From: Hyphomonas johnsonii MHS-2
GTDB taxonomy: Bacteria; Pseudomonadota; Alphaproteobacteria; Caulobacterales; Hyphomonadaceae
Direction: 5' to 3'
Assembly (NCBI RefSeq): GCF_000685275.1
Contig: NZ_ARYK01000006.1
Coordinates: 124,001 to 188,000 of the forward strand
DNA length: 64,000 bases
The translations under genes were made by a program, and so were the position numbers. How positions within the stretch are numbered: the first letter of the stretch is position 1; every line of letters starts with the position of its first letter. The notes beneath the pieces are model-generated. The model saw nothing but the letters and a program-made list of their open reading frames with translations. It ran no database searches and had not been told where the DNA came from. This document shows positions 43,257 through 52,456 of this stretch, one piece after another.

Positions 43257-45848
43257 ATGGATTCCCTGGAACTGACGCAGGCCGACCAGCCCATTGACGA
43301 CGCAGACCCGTCCGTGACGGACGGGTTCAATGCGTTGCGGGGACGGTTCGACGTGATGCAGCTGCTGTTCTGGGGCTGCCTGCTGGTCTCGATCGCGGCG
43401 GCCAGCGTGGCGCTGGCCTGGCCGAAAGCGTCCGGTGCGCCCGGCCCGATCCTGCTGATTTCGATGGCATCCGGCGGTCTCGTGTTCCTGTTGTGGAGCG
43501 TCCGCGGTGCCGGTCGATTCCTCGGTCTCTTCCCGGAGCGCGGATCGGCTGCGCGGGCCGTGCAGGCCAACATGCCCCGTTTCGGCTGGATCGAAGCGCT
43601 TGATGAATCCGTTCTCATCGCCGACCAGGGCGGCGCACCCGTCGCGGCAAACGAATCCTACCATGATCTCAGCCGCCTTGCGCTGATGGTCGGCCAGGCC
43701 GACGGCGCGCCGGTGACAGTCGATCGCCTGTTCGGCGCCAACCCGGGCCTTGCCGCGCCGGTTTACCGCCTGTCCAAGGCGGCCAAGGCAGGCCTCGCCC
43801 GCCGCGAAGTGCTGCCGCCGATCACGATCGGCGCGGAACAGGTGCCGGCCCAGTTCGAGGTCGGTGTGTCGCCGCTGCCACGGGCCCGCGTGCTGTGGCG
43901 TATCCGCCGCATTGCCGGCCAGCAGGAGGCGACCGGCGCCTCCGACCTGAAATCCCTCTATGTCGAAGATGCGCCGATGGGCTTCTTCGCTGCCCGCCCG
44001 GATGGCACCATCACCTATGCCAATAACTGGCTGCGCGAGCTGCTCGGCCTGCCGGAAACGGCCAAGAACATCCGTATCGATGACATCATGCGCCCGGAAT
44101 TCGTGAAAATGCTGGCGCGCGACCGCAAGTCCGGTGCGCCCGGCCGGGCCGACATCCAGCTGCGCGCCCGTGACGGCGTCGAAGTGCCCGTCCAGGCCAT
44201 CACGACCTGGGCAGGCCGCGGCGCTGAAGCCGCCGGCCGCACGATCATCCTTGCCAACCAGCAGGTCATGAACGGCCAGGAAGAGCGGCTGAACTTCGCC
44301 TCCTCGTCGCGCCCGCCGCGCCCTGACGGCGACCCGATGTTCGATGACGCACCATTCGGCGCCGTGCGCCTTGAAGGTGACGGGGTCGACGGAGCGATCA
44401 TTCTCGATGCCAACCGCGCCCTGATGGAAATGACAGGCGGCGAAGCAACCCCCGGTGGCCGGTTCTCGAACCTGTTCGTCGCCGAGGAAGGCCAGGAGAC
44501 CCTGAACGCCTCGCTGATCGATGCCATCGACAAGCCGGTCGGCCTGAAGCTCGCCGGCCGCGACCCGCGCCACGTCAACGTGTTCGTCACGCTCGACAGC
44601 AATGGCCGCCCGTCGGTCGCCTATGTCATCGACATTACCGAACAGCGCCAGCTGGAACTGCGCCTGGCGCATGGCGAAAAGATGCAGGCCATCGGCCAGC
44701 TCGCTGGCGGTGTCGCCCATGATTTCAACAACGTCCTGCAGGGCATCATCCTCAACAATGAGGACCTGATGACCAGCCACCCGGTGGGTGACCCGTCCTA
44801 CAACAACCTGAAATCGATCCACGAATTCTCGATCCGCGCCAAGGACCTCGTCCGCATGCTGCTCGCCTATGCACGCCAGCAGACCTTCAAGCGTGAGATC
44901 TTCAACGTGACCGACTTCCTGTCGGAATTCTCGATCCTGCTGCGCCAGATTCTCGACGAACGCGTCGAACTCGAGGTCAAGCATGGCCGCGACGTGCCGC
45001 ACATCAAGGCCGACAAGAACCAGCTGGAAACCGCGATCATCAACCTCGCCACCAATGCGCGCGACGCCATGATCAGCCACAATAATGGTGGCAAGCTGAC
45101 GATCCGCACGGCGCGGGCCACCGGCAAGGACGCCCATGCCAAGGGCTTCGCCTATGTCGACGACGGCGACTACATGCTGATCGAAGTGGAAGACTCCGGT
45201 CACGGCATGTCGCGCGAAGTGATGGACAAGATCTTCCAGCCCTTCTTCACGACCAAGGAAGCCGGCGTCGGCACGGGTCTCGGCCTGGCCACGGTCTACG
45301 GTATCATCAAGCAGTCGGGCGGCTATATCTGCCCGCTATCCTCCGTCGGCAAGGGCACGACATTCCAGATCTACCTGCCGGCCCTGAAGGCCGAAGACAT
45401 CCCGGCACCGGTCGAACTGACCCAGGCCGAACGCCAGGCCAACCGCCCGGTGGATATTTCCGGCCGCGGTCGCATCCTGCTGATCGAGGACGAAGACGGC
45501 GTGCGCGCCATCACGGCCACGCAGCTGCGCAAGCGCGGTTACGAAGTGTCGGAGGCCCGCGACGGTGAAGAGGCGCTGGAAATCCTTGAAGATGTCCCTG
45601 GCAGTTTCGACCTCGTCATCTCTGACGTTGTCATGCCGGGCATGGACGGGCCGACGCTGATCCGCGAGGCCAAGGAACTGCTCGGCCATGCGCGCATCAT
45701 CTTCATCTCGGGCTATGCCGAGCGCGACCTCGCCAAGCAGCTTGACGACGACCGCGCCGTGTCGTTCCTGGCCAAGCCCTTCACCTCCCGCCAGCTCGCC
45801 GAGCGCGTGAAGATGGAACTCGGCAATCCGAAAATGGAAGCCGCCTGA
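43257..45848 (+). CDS. cckA: CckA, cell-cycle hybrid histidine kinase
   Basis: An 863-residue hybrid kinase. Two transmembrane helices (about residues 34-52 and 63-79) are followed by two PAS-like regions (about 236-340 and 375-460). The kinase domain has H488 in VAHDFNNVLQGI, N box INLATNARDAM, and G boxes VEDSGHGM and GTGLGLATVYGI. The receiver has D790 in LVISDVVMPGMDGP. This layout and the GMDG receiver match CckA, which phosphorylates ChpT and through it CtrA and CpdR. Start at ATG 43257 with AGGAGACG ahead. It occupies the plus strand alone, facing an alpha/beta hydrolase at its end. Confidence 0.93.
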   Translation: MDSLELTQADQPIDDADPSVTDGFNALRGRFDVMQLLFWGCLLVSIAAASVALAWPKASGAPGPILLISMASGGLVFLLWSVRGAGRFLGLFPERGSAARAVQANMPRFGWIEALDESVLIADQGGAPVAANESYHDLSRLALMVGQADGAPVTVDRLFGANPGLAAPVYRLSKAAKAGLARREVLPPITIGAEQVPAQFEVGVSPLPRARVLWRIRRIAGQQEATGASDLKSLYVEDAPMGFFAARPDGTITYANNWLRELLGLPETAKNIRIDDIMRPEFVKMLARDRKSGAPGRADIQLRARDGVEVPVQAITTWAGRGAEAAGRTIILANQQVMNGQEERLNFASSSRPPRPDGDPMFDDAPFGAVRLEGDGVDGAIILDANRALMEMTGGEATPGGRFSNLFVAEEGQETLNASLIDAIDKPVGLKLAGRDPRHVNVFVTLDSNGRPSVAYVIDITEQRQLELRLAHGEKMQAIGQLAGGVAHDFNNVLQGIILNNEDLMTSHPVGDPSYNNLKSIHEFSIRAKDLVRMLLAYARQQTFKREIFNVTDFLSEFSILLRQILDERVELEVKHGRDVPHIKADKNQLETAIINLATNARDAMISHNNGGKLTIRTARATGKDAHAKGFAYVDDGDYMLIEVEDSGHGMSREVMDKIFQPFFTTKEAGVGTGLGLATVYGIIKQSGGYICPLSSVGKGTTFQIYLPALKAEDIPAPVELTQAERQANRPVDISGRGRILLIEDEDGVRAITATQLRKRGYEVSEARDGEEALEILEDVPGSFDLVISDVVMPGMDGPTLIREAKELLGHARIIFISGYAERDLAKQLDDDRAVSFLAKPFTSRQLAERVKMELGNPKMEAA

Positions 45849-45854
45849 GCGGCG

Positions 45855-46598
45855 TCACATCCTTCGTTTCGTCGCCCAGAATTCCTTCAGTACCAGCGCA
45901 AAACTGCCGGCCCGCTCGGCGCACGCCCAGTGGCCGGCGCCCTCTTCGACATGCAGGGGAAACTTCCAGCGCTGGCAGAAGCGCTGGGCCACGCTGAGGT
46001 TCACGAACGGGTCTGTCTCGCCCCAGAACACCTGGCCCTTGGTGGGTAGTTGCGCGAGATCGTCTTCCCAGTCACCCCGAAAGCGCAGGCCGCGGGCCGA
46101 ACGATAGAGCTTCAGGATCGCCTGGCGCATGGTCTTGTCGACCAGGGGGGCCTCGTGGGCCGCCAGCGGGGCCGGCATGCCGCCGGCGATCAGGGCGGTT
46201 TCCAGCTTTGCGGTGTCGCGCATGCCGCGCATCACCAGTTCGCCGAGCAGGGGCGTGGCCCACAGGCGGGCCATGCGGTGGCCACTGTACTGACTGTCGA
46301 TCACCGCGTTGGTGACACACCAGCTCTCGACCAGGTCAGGGCGCAGCGAACAGGCCCTGAGTGTCAGCAATGCCCCCCAGTCATGCCCGACAATATTGAC
46401 CGGCCGGCCGATCGCTTCCATCTCGCCGATCAGCCAGTCGGCATAGGCGTCCTTGGTGCGGCTGAAGCCCGGCGGGACGGGGCATCCGAAGCCAGGCAGC
46501 GCCGGGGCGTGCCATTCACCCGCCTTCAGGCCGAGTGCCTGGATCGCCGGTTCCCAGAGTTTCGGTGTGTCGGGCACACCATGTACGAACAGGATCAT
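45855..46598 (-). CDS. Alpha/beta hydrolase, epoxide hydrolase/dehalogenase-like
   Basis: A 247-residue hydrolase. It has the HGVP oxyanion segment, and the nucleophile elbow VNIVGHDWGALLTL carries Asp rather than Ser, as in epoxide hydrolases and haloalkane dehalogenases. The catalytic His lies in EGAGHWACAE. The ATG at 46598 has a good ribosome site (GGGGGAG) and starts directly with MILFVHGVPDTP; a longer frame to 46649 is less convincing. The halide-stabilising Trp-Trp/Asn pair of dehalogenases is not certain, so the reaction is left open. Confidence 0.82.
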   Translation of the reverse strand: MILFVHGVPDTPKLWEPAIQALGLKAGEWHAPALPGFGCPVPPGFSRTKDAYADWLIGEMEAIGRPVNIVGHDWGALLTLRACSLRPDLVESWCVTNAVIDSQYSGHRMARLWATPLLGELVMRGMRDTAKLETALIAGGMPAPLAAHEAPLVDKTMRQAILKLYRSARGLRFRGDWEDDLAQLPTKGQVFWGETDPFVNLSVAQRFCQRWKFPLHVEEGAGHWACAERAGSFALVLKEFWATKRRM

Positions 46599-46742
46599 CG
46601 AATTGCTCCCCCGAGCCCTTGTGACCATTTCTAATTTGGATTGAGCCACATGCCGGGCCGCGAGGCAAGAAATACCGACTTTATTCCGCGCGCGCGGAAG
46701 GTTGTGTCGCTCAAACGCGCAGGTCGCGCAGACTTTGCCGTC

Positions 46743-47552
46743 TCAGAGGCGCGAAAACGCATCCCAGCAGGCCCGCCCGAATCGGTCATAGGAATCCATG
46801 CCGGACACCATCTGCCGGAACAGGTCCGCATCGCCGATCTCTTCAGGCAGCAGCGGGTCGAGGTTGATCGTGCGGATCACCGATTGCCCGACCAGCAGGG
46901 TCTCGCGGGCAGCCTCGTCCACCGACATGCGGGCCGCCGACTCGCGGCTTGCGTCCATGGCGCGAATGGCGGCGCGGTAGGCCGTCTTCAGGTCATCGGT
47001 CGACCAGAGGTCGCGCCAGTTGACGCTTGCCGGCATCGCCGTCTCGGTAATCTTCACCAGCAGCGCATCGTCCTGCAGGCCAATCCCGGTCAGCGTGGCG
47101 CGCAGTTCGCCGAGCGACAGGCGCAGGTTGTCGGGACGCACCCACAGGCCCGTTTCAGCCTGCGCGAACCCGAACAGCCTGAGCGCCCGCATGCGCGCAT
47201 TCAGGTCCTTTCGGTCGGTGCGGCCGAGATGGTTGGTCAGCACACCGGTCCAGCCGCCCTCCCAGGCCCGCGTCCGGTCCGGCGCCGTTCGCCAGTCGCT
47301 GATCTCTGCTGTCAGGGCCGCAGCCTTCGGCCCGGGCGCGTAGACGCCCCGCTCGACGCTTTCCAGCATGCCGTCCCTGGCCAGGCGCGTCACGGCCATG
47401 CGGATCGCCGTGGGCTCCAGGCCGAACAGCGCGCCGGCGCGCGTCAGGTAGGCCAGGCCATGCGCACGCCGGCCGCGCACGCTCATCAGCGACAGCACCA
47501 GTGTGCGCGCCGACACGGCCTCAGGGCTGATCAGGTTAAATTGTAACGACAT
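46743..47552 (-). CDS. PaaX-like transcriptional regulator
   Basis: A 269-residue protein with the PaaX layout: an N-terminal winged helix (LVLSLMSVRGRRAHGLAYLTRAGALFGLEPTAIRMAVTRLARDGMLE), a central domain with YAPGPKAAALTAEISDW, then LRLFGFAQAETGLWVRPDNL and a C-terminal WRDLWS region. PaaX itself represses phenylacetate catabolism on binding phenylacetyl-CoA; here the neighbouring divergent gene is a fatty acid desaturase, which suggests another acyl-CoA ligand. The start codon overlaps an inverted repeat in the shared intergenic region. Confidence 0.8.
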   Translation of the reverse strand: MSLQFNLISPEAVSARTLVLSLMSVRGRRAHGLAYLTRAGALFGLEPTAIRMAVTRLARDGMLESVERGVYAPGPKAAALTAEISDWRTAPDRTRAWEGGWTGVLTNHLGRTDRKDLNARMRALRLFGFAQAETGLWVRPDNLRLSLGELRATLTGIGLQDDALLVKITETAMPASVNWRDLWSTDDLKTAYRAAIRAMDASRESAARMSVDEAARETLLVGQSVIRTINLDPLLPEEIGDADLFRQMVSGMDSYDRFGRACWDAFSRL

Positions 47553-47582
47553 TTGACTTATTGTGCATATTCGTGTTACAAA
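47541..47582. promoter_or_regulatory. Inverted repeat and promoter between PaaX-like and desaturase genes
   Basis: TTGTAAC (47541-47547) and GTTACAA (47575-47581) form an inverted repeat with 27 nt between arms. Rightward -35 TTGACT (47553-47558) and -10 TACAAA (47577-47582), 18-nt spacer, would be blocked by a protein on the repeat. Such a site could serve auto-repression and control of the desaturase. Confidence 0.4.
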
Positions 47583-47624
47583 CGCAAACCAGCCGATACA
47601 CCCGCGAAGAAGAAGGCCCCGCCC

Positions 47625-48542
47625 ATGAGTGAACCTGTACGCCTTTCAGACGCCTTGTCGAAGGACGAATTGCGCGAACTTTCGACCCCGTCCGACCTGA
47701 AGGCCGCCGTCTCACTCACCATCAACTGGGCCCTTATTGTGGCCGCCTTTGCGGTGCCGATCATCTGGACCAATCCGCTGACCATCCTGGCCGCGATTGT
47801 CTTTCTCGGCGGGCGCCAGCTCGGCCTCGGCATCCTCAACCATGACTGTGCCCACTACGCCTTCTTCAAGAACAAGGCAGTGAACGATTTCGTCGGCCAC
47901 TGGCTGTGCGGTGCGCCGATGAACATCTCGGTCCACGCCTACCGCGCCTACCACCTGAAGCACCATAAATACGCCGGCACGCTGCAGGATCCCGACCGGG
48001 GCTTTGTCAAGAATTACCCCGTCACGCGTGACAGCCTGAAGCGCAAGCTGATGCGCGACCTGACCGGCCGCACCGGTTACCGCGACACATTGATGAAGCT
48101 GAAGAAATTCAAGCTGCAGAAGCACTATCCCTGGCTTGTCTTCCATGTCGGCCTGCTGTCCGTGCTGACGGCTGTTGGTGCGCCGTGGGCCTACCTGATG
48201 TGGTGGGCCGCCGAGATCTTCATCTATCCGGTCCTGACCCGCGTGCGCCAGATCGGCGAACACGGCGTCGCGCGCAATCGCGACAGCCTCGACCCGCGCG
48301 ACAATACGAGCACCACGCTTGCCTCATGGTGGGAACGCCTGCTGATCGCGCCCAATGACGTGAATTTCCATCTCGAGCACCACCATTTTGCGGCCGTGCC
48401 CGGCTACAACCTGCCGAAGCTGCACCGCCTGCTGGCCTCACGGGGCTATTATCGTGACCATGACTGCATTTCGCATGGCTATCTCGATGTCCTGCGCCGC
48501 GCCGTGCGCCACGACGAGACCGAAACCGCCGCCGCAGCCTGA
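47625..48542 (+). CDS. Membrane fatty acid desaturase
   Basis: A 305-residue integral membrane diiron enzyme. Three histidine boxes are visible: HDCAH, HLKHHKY and HLEHHHF, preceded and followed by hydrophobic helices. This is the pattern of the acyl-lipid or acyl-CoA desaturase family (PF00487). It probably inserts a double bond or a hydroxyl group into a fatty acyl chain or a related lipid. I chose ATG 47625. A PaaX-like regulator is divergent and may control expression; a cytochrome c gene follows 59 nt downstream and could supply electrons, though that is only inference. Confidence 0.87.
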   Translation: MSEPVRLSDALSKDELRELSTPSDLKAAVSLTINWALIVAAFAVPIIWTNPLTILAAIVFLGGRQLGLGILNHDCAHYAFFKNKAVNDFVGHWLCGAPMNISVHAYRAYHLKHHKYAGTLQDPDRGFVKNYPVTRDSLKRKLMRDLTGRTGYRDTLMKLKKFKLQKHYPWLVFHVGLLSVLTAVGAPWAYLMWWAAEIFIYPVLTRVRQIGEHGVARNRDSLDPRDNTSTTLASWWERLLIAPNDVNFHLEHHHFAAVPGYNLPKLHRLLASRGYYRDHDCISHGYLDVLRRAVRHDETETAAAA

Positions 48543-48601
48543 GCGCTGTTCCTTGAGTGCGGGCCGGTCTATGATCGGCACGCCACACAGGAGTTCAGGC
48601 C

Positions 48602-49042
48602 ATGGTTTCGATTCGCCCCATCCAGTTTGCCGGCATCATGCTGGCCGGCCTATTGCTCGTTGCCTGTTCGAAACCCGCACCTGCACCTGCACCGGACGTG
48701 TCAGCTGCAGCCGAGCCGACCCTGTCTGTCCCGCCACCGGCCGAGCGGCCTGACGGGCCGTTCGAGAACACCAGCGAGGAAAGCCTGGGGCAGGGGCGCG
48801 CAATTGCCGAGAATATCTGTTCGACCTGCCACGCGATCGGCCTGGAGGGGCCCAGCCCGCATCCTGACGCGATCCCGTTCCGTGACCTGTCGAAACATTA
48901 CCCGATCGAGGACCTTGCCGAACCGCTCGCCGAAGGCATCATGGTCGGCCATCCGGACATGCCGGTCTTCGCGTTCGAGCCGGACCATATCGATTCGCTG
49001 ATCGCCTATATCGAGAGCATCCAGACACCGCACGAGCTGTAA
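48602..49042 (+). CDS. Lipoprotein-type cytochrome c
   Basis: A 146-residue protein with a lipoprotein signal (GLLLVAC-SKPAPAPAP, Cys near residue 22), a Pro/Ala linker and a single class I cytochrome c domain: heme motif CSTCH and the later Met ligand in GIMVGHPDMPVF. Membrane-anchored periplasmic c-type cytochromes transfer electrons to terminal oxidases or enzymes. It lies 59 nt after the desaturase on the same strand. The partner is unknown. Confidence 0.87.
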   Translation: MVSIRPIQFAGIMLAGLLLVACSKPAPAPAPDVSAAAEPTLSVPPPAERPDGPFENTSEESLGQGRAIAENICSTCHAIGLEGPSPHPDAIPFRDLSKHYPIEDLAEPLAEGIMVGHPDMPVFAFEPDHIDSLIAYIESIQTPHEL

Positions 49043-49060
49043 GGACGCCGGCGCGCAGCG

Positions 49061-50566
49061 TCAGGAATAGACGAATTCCGATGAGTCGAGATCGATGGTG
49101 GGGATGATGTCCTTTTCAGCCCAATAGTCCTGATTGTGCTGCCATTCCGGGTGTGATCCGCGCTTCGGCATCTGGTCGATCGACCGCATCAGGTAGTTCG
49201 GATTGAAATTGCCGGCATCGATCCAGGGCAGGATGTCCATGTCCTTGTCCTCGGGCCGCAGGGCGACCTCGACCTGGCGAACACCCTTTTCATCCATGTG
49301 CTTGAGCAGCTGGCAGACGAAATCGCCCATCAGGTCGACCCGCAGAGTCCAGCTGGCGCGGAAATAGCCAAACACCCAGGCCATGTTCGGTACGCCTGTG
49401 AACATCATGCCACGATAGGTGATCGTGTCGGCAAAATTGACCGGCTTGTTGTCCACCGTGAACGGAATGCCGCCCAGGACGGACAGGTTGAAGCCGGTTG
49501 CCGTGACAATGATGTCGGCCTCAAGCTCCTCACCGGATTTCAGCAGGATGCCTTTTTCGGTGAAGCGGTTGATATGATCGGTGACGACGCTGGCCTTGCC
49601 GCTGGCGATGCCCTGGAACAGGTCGCCATCAGGCACGAAGGCGATGCGCTGCTGCCACGGGCGGTATGACGGCGTGAAATGCTTGTCGATATCGAAGTCC
49701 GGCCCGAGGAATTCGCGCACGCCAGCCAGCAGTTCTTCCTTCACGGCGTCGGATTCCTCCACCGCGCGGCGGGTGAATTCGTTCTGGTCGAACAGAACCT
49801 TGCGGCGGACGATCTCGTGAATCCATGTCTCGTCGATTTCCAGCTTGCGCAATTCGTCGGCAAGTTCGTTCTCGTTCCGGCCAGGGATGAAATAGGTCGG
49901 CGAGCGCTGCAGCAGGGTGACATGGGCGCAATCGCTCGCGATCGCCGGCACCAGCGTCGCGGCAGTCGCGCCAGACCCGATGACGATGACGCGCTTGCCC
50001 TTGTAGTCGAGGTCTTCCGGCCACGTCTGCGGATGCACGATCTCGCCCTTGAAATCCTCCATCCCGTCCCATTCGGGCGTGTATCCCTTCGAGTGGTCAT
50101 AGTACCCTTGGCACATCCAGAGGAAGTTCGCCGTGATGCGCACGGTCTCGCCAGTGTCGGACCGCTTCACCTCCACCGTCCAGCGCTTGTCTGCCGATGA
50201 CCAGCTCGCCGACAGGATCTTGTGATTGTAGCGGATGTGCCGCGCGATATCGTTGTCGTCGATGACCTCGTTCATGTAGGTCAGGATCTTGTCGGCCGCC
50301 GCTATGGGTTGGCCGGTCCACGGCTTGAAGCGATAGCCGAACGTGTAGAGGTCGCTGTCAGACCGAATGCCGGGATACTTGTGGGTCAGCCATGTGCCAC
50401 CAAAGCTTTCCTGCGATTCAAGGATGACGAAGGTCTTGTCCGGTGTCTGAGTCTTGAGGTGATAGGCGGCCCCGATGCCCGAAATCCCGGCGCCCGCGAC
50501 CAGAACATCGAAATGCTCGGTGTCGGTGCTGGCGGATTTGCGCTCAAGCGTTTGCGTATTGGCCAT
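49061..50566 (-). CDS. Flavin-containing (Baeyer-Villiger type, EthA-like) monooxygenase
   Basis: A 501-residue FAD/NADPH enzyme. The first Rossmann motif is DVLVAGAGISGIGAAYHL, the second VIVIGSGATAATLVPA. The BVMO fingerprint F-x-G-x3-H-x3-W-P is present as FKGEIVHPQTWP. The PGIRSDSDLYTFGYRFKPW block and the later ATGFNL resemble EthA. It oxidises ketones or thio-compounds by inserting oxygen. Start at ATG 50566; a longer frame to 50599 exists. It is separated from the divergent helicase by 380 nt with a palindrome. Confidence 0.88.
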   Translation of the reverse strand: MANTQTLERKSASTDTEHFDVLVAGAGISGIGAAYHLKTQTPDKTFVILESQESFGGTWLTHKYPGIRSDSDLYTFGYRFKPWTGQPIAAADKILTYMNEVIDDNDIARHIRYNHKILSASWSSADKRWTVEVKRSDTGETVRITANFLWMCQGYYDHSKGYTPEWDGMEDFKGEIVHPQTWPEDLDYKGKRVIVIGSGATAATLVPAIASDCAHVTLLQRSPTYFIPGRNENELADELRKLEIDETWIHEIVRRKVLFDQNEFTRRAVEESDAVKEELLAGVREFLGPDFDIDKHFTPSYRPWQQRIAFVPDGDLFQGIASGKASVVTDHINRFTEKGILLKSGEELEADIIVTATGFNLSVLGGIPFTVDNKPVNFADTITYRGMMFTGVPNMAWVFGYFRASWTLRVDLMGDFVCQLLKHMDEKGVRQVEVALRPEDKDMDILPWIDAGNFNPNYLMRSIDQMPKRGSHPEWQHNQDYWAEKDIIPTIDLDSSEFVYS

Positions 50567-50621
50567 GTCTGTTTTCTCCGTCCCTGGGGTGCCTGCCATT
50601 CATCTGGCAGTGCTGTTTCGC

Positions 50622-50639
50622 GTGATAGAAGCTTATCAC
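50622..50639. repeat. Inverted repeat upstream of the monooxygenase, possible operator
   Basis: GTGATA (50622-50627) and TATCAC (50634-50639) flank GAAGCT. The site lies 56 nt upstream of the monooxygenase ATG, on the minus strand, where a repressor could act. No regulator gene is adjacent. Confidence 0.35.
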
Positions 50640-50945
50640 AGCTGGCCCGTACACTCCGGAAAATCCCCTATCTGAACAATGAGTCGCACTGCCGCGACGT
50701 TAACACTCCCACAGCGAAAAACGTTTGTGCAGCGCAGCAAAGCGTGTCATAGCCTCAATCCAGCAGGGACAGCGCCCCAAAAAGGCGTGCCGCTGCTCTC
50801 GCATTGATCGTAGACCTTTCCGGTTTCGCGTCGAGTGCGCACCAGAACCGGGATGCCGATCACAACAGGCTTCCTAAAATATAGAGCCATCCGCGCGCCG
50901 GGGCATTGTGCCCCGCTTTGCGCGCACGAACATGAAAGAGTCATT
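50640..50945 (+). other. Long leader region of the helicase gene, no gene seen
   Basis: The roughly 300-nt stretch between the palindrome and the helicase TTG has no supported protein gene apart from a 5-codon minicistron (50932-50949) that overlaps the start. It could be a 5' untranslated leader. No clear riboswitch or strong terminator is visible to me. Confidence 0.4.
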
Positions 50946-52361
50946 TTGACCCAATTTTCCGAACTCGGCCTCGCCGAGCCCGTCCTCAAGGCAATCATCG
51001 CCGAGGGCTATACCACACCTACTCCGATCCAGGCGCAGGCCATTCCGGCCCTGCTCAAAGGCCAGGACGTTGTCGGCATAGCCCAGACCGGTACCGGCAA
51101 GACCGCGGCCTTCGTGCTGCCCCTGCTCAGCCTTCTGGCCACCCGTCCTTCACGTCCGGCCCCGCGCACAGCGCGCGTCCTGATCCTGGCCCCCACACGC
51201 GAACTTGCTGCGCAGATCGCTGACAGCGTGCGCACCTATGGCAGCCATATGCGGCCGTCGGTTGCGGTTGTCGTCGGCGGTGTGAAGCCCGGCCCGCAAA
51301 TCAAGGTCCTTTCCAAGGGCGTCGATTTCCTGATCGCCACACCCGGCCGCCTGCTCGACCACATGGACACCCGCGCCGTCAGCCTGGCTGACACGACCGC
51401 TGTTGTCCTCGACGAAGCTGACCAGATGATGGACCTTGGCTTCATGCCGGCCATCCGCAAGGTCATGGCCGCCGTGCCGAACAAGCGCCAGACGCTGCTT
51501 TTTTCGGCCACGATGCCGAAGCCGATCCGCGCCCTCGCGAACGACTTCCTGCGTGAGCCGGTCGAGATTTCGGTGACCCCGCAGTCCCGGCCTGTCGAGC
51601 GCATCGAGCAGGCTGTCTACATGATCAAGGGCAATGCCAAGCCGGACTTCCTGGCCGAGCTTCTTGGCGCTGACGACATGGACCGCGCGATTGTCTTTAC
51701 CCGCACCAAGCATGGCGCCGACAAGGTTGTGAAACACCTTGCCAATAACGGCCTTTATGCCGAGGCGATCCACGGCAACAAGAGCCAGAACCAGCGCATC
51801 CGCGCCCTCGACGCCTTCAAGAGCGGCAAGGCACCTGTCCTCGTCGCGACAGATATCGCCGCGCGCGGCATTGATGTCGACGGCGTCAGCCATGTCATCA
51901 ACTACGACATGCCGAACATTTCGGAATCCTATGTCCACCGCATTGGCCGCACGGCCCGCGCCGGCAAGACCGGGATTGCGATCTCCCTCGTCGGCAATGA
52001 CGAGCGCGCCTACTTGCGCGACATCGAAAAGCTGACCGGCAAGGCCATTGCGCGCCTCGACCCGCCAGCCGGCACGGCACTTGACCTGTCGCTGCCCGAG
52101 GAAGAGGGCCCGCACAAGCAACAGCGCAACGGTGGCCGCAGCCGTCCAGGCGGTGGTGGTGGCAATCGTCGCGGTGCCCCGTCGCGCAGTGGCGGCGGAC
52201 ATGCCCGCAGCCAGGGTGGACAGGCCGGTTCCGGCAGCCATTCCGGTGGCGGCAAGAAACGCAGCGGCAAGCCCGGTGGTCACCGGACTGGAAATTCCGG
52301 CGGCGGCAATGCCCCGGCCGGCGTCCGCAGCCGCGGTTCCTGGTCACCTGCCTCCAGCTAG
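50946..52361 (+). CDS. DEAD-box RNA helicase, RhlE-like
   Basis: A 471-residue helicase. Motifs: Q motif TTPTPIQAQAIP, I AQTGTGKT, Ia PTRELAAQ, GG VVGGV, II VVLDEADQMMDLGF, III SATMP, IV AIVFTRTKHGA, V ATDIAARGID, VI HRIGRTARAG. The last 80 residues are a low-complexity Gly/Ser/Arg tail (GGRSRPGGGGGNRRG and others), as in RhlE-type helicases. The start is most likely TTG 50946 (TQFSELGL), with AAAGAG ahead; upstream GTG and ATG codons in frame encode a non-conserved stretch. A minicistron MKESF overlaps this TTG. Confidence 0.9.
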   Translation: MTQFSELGLAEPVLKAIIAEGYTTPTPIQAQAIPALLKGQDVVGIAQTGTGKTAAFVLPLLSLLATRPSRPAPRTARVLILAPTRELAAQIADSVRTYGSHMRPSVAVVVGGVKPGPQIKVLSKGVDFLIATPGRLLDHMDTRAVSLADTTAVVLDEADQMMDLGFMPAIRKVMAAVPNKRQTLLFSATMPKPIRALANDFLREPVEISVTPQSRPVERIEQAVYMIKGNAKPDFLAELLGADDMDRAIVFTRTKHGADKVVKHLANNGLYAEAIHGNKSQNQRIRALDAFKSGKAPVLVATDIAARGIDVDGVSHVINYDMPNISESYVHRIGRTARAGKTGIAISLVGNDERAYLRDIEKLTGKAIARLDPPAGTALDLSLPEEEGPHKQQRNGGRSRPGGGGGNRRGAPSRSGGGHARSQGGQAGSGSHSGGGKKRSGKPGGHRTGNSGGGNAPAGVRSRGSWSPASS

Positions 52362-52456
52362 AACATCGATCGGGGACAAACTTTCCCCATCGTCAACCTT
52401 GCGACCCGCGCCGTCCTTGTTCAAGGATGGCGCGAATTCGTTTGAGGAGATGCCCC

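Noticed and set aside
43125..45203. A 692-codon open frame on the minus strand opposite cckA
   Set aside because: It is the antisense shadow of a clear CckA gene in GC-rich DNA; the protein has no recognisable domain. Similar shadows opposite glnD (61263-63056), the VWA gene (29285-30556) and the diiron gene (3757-4974) were rejected for the same reason.
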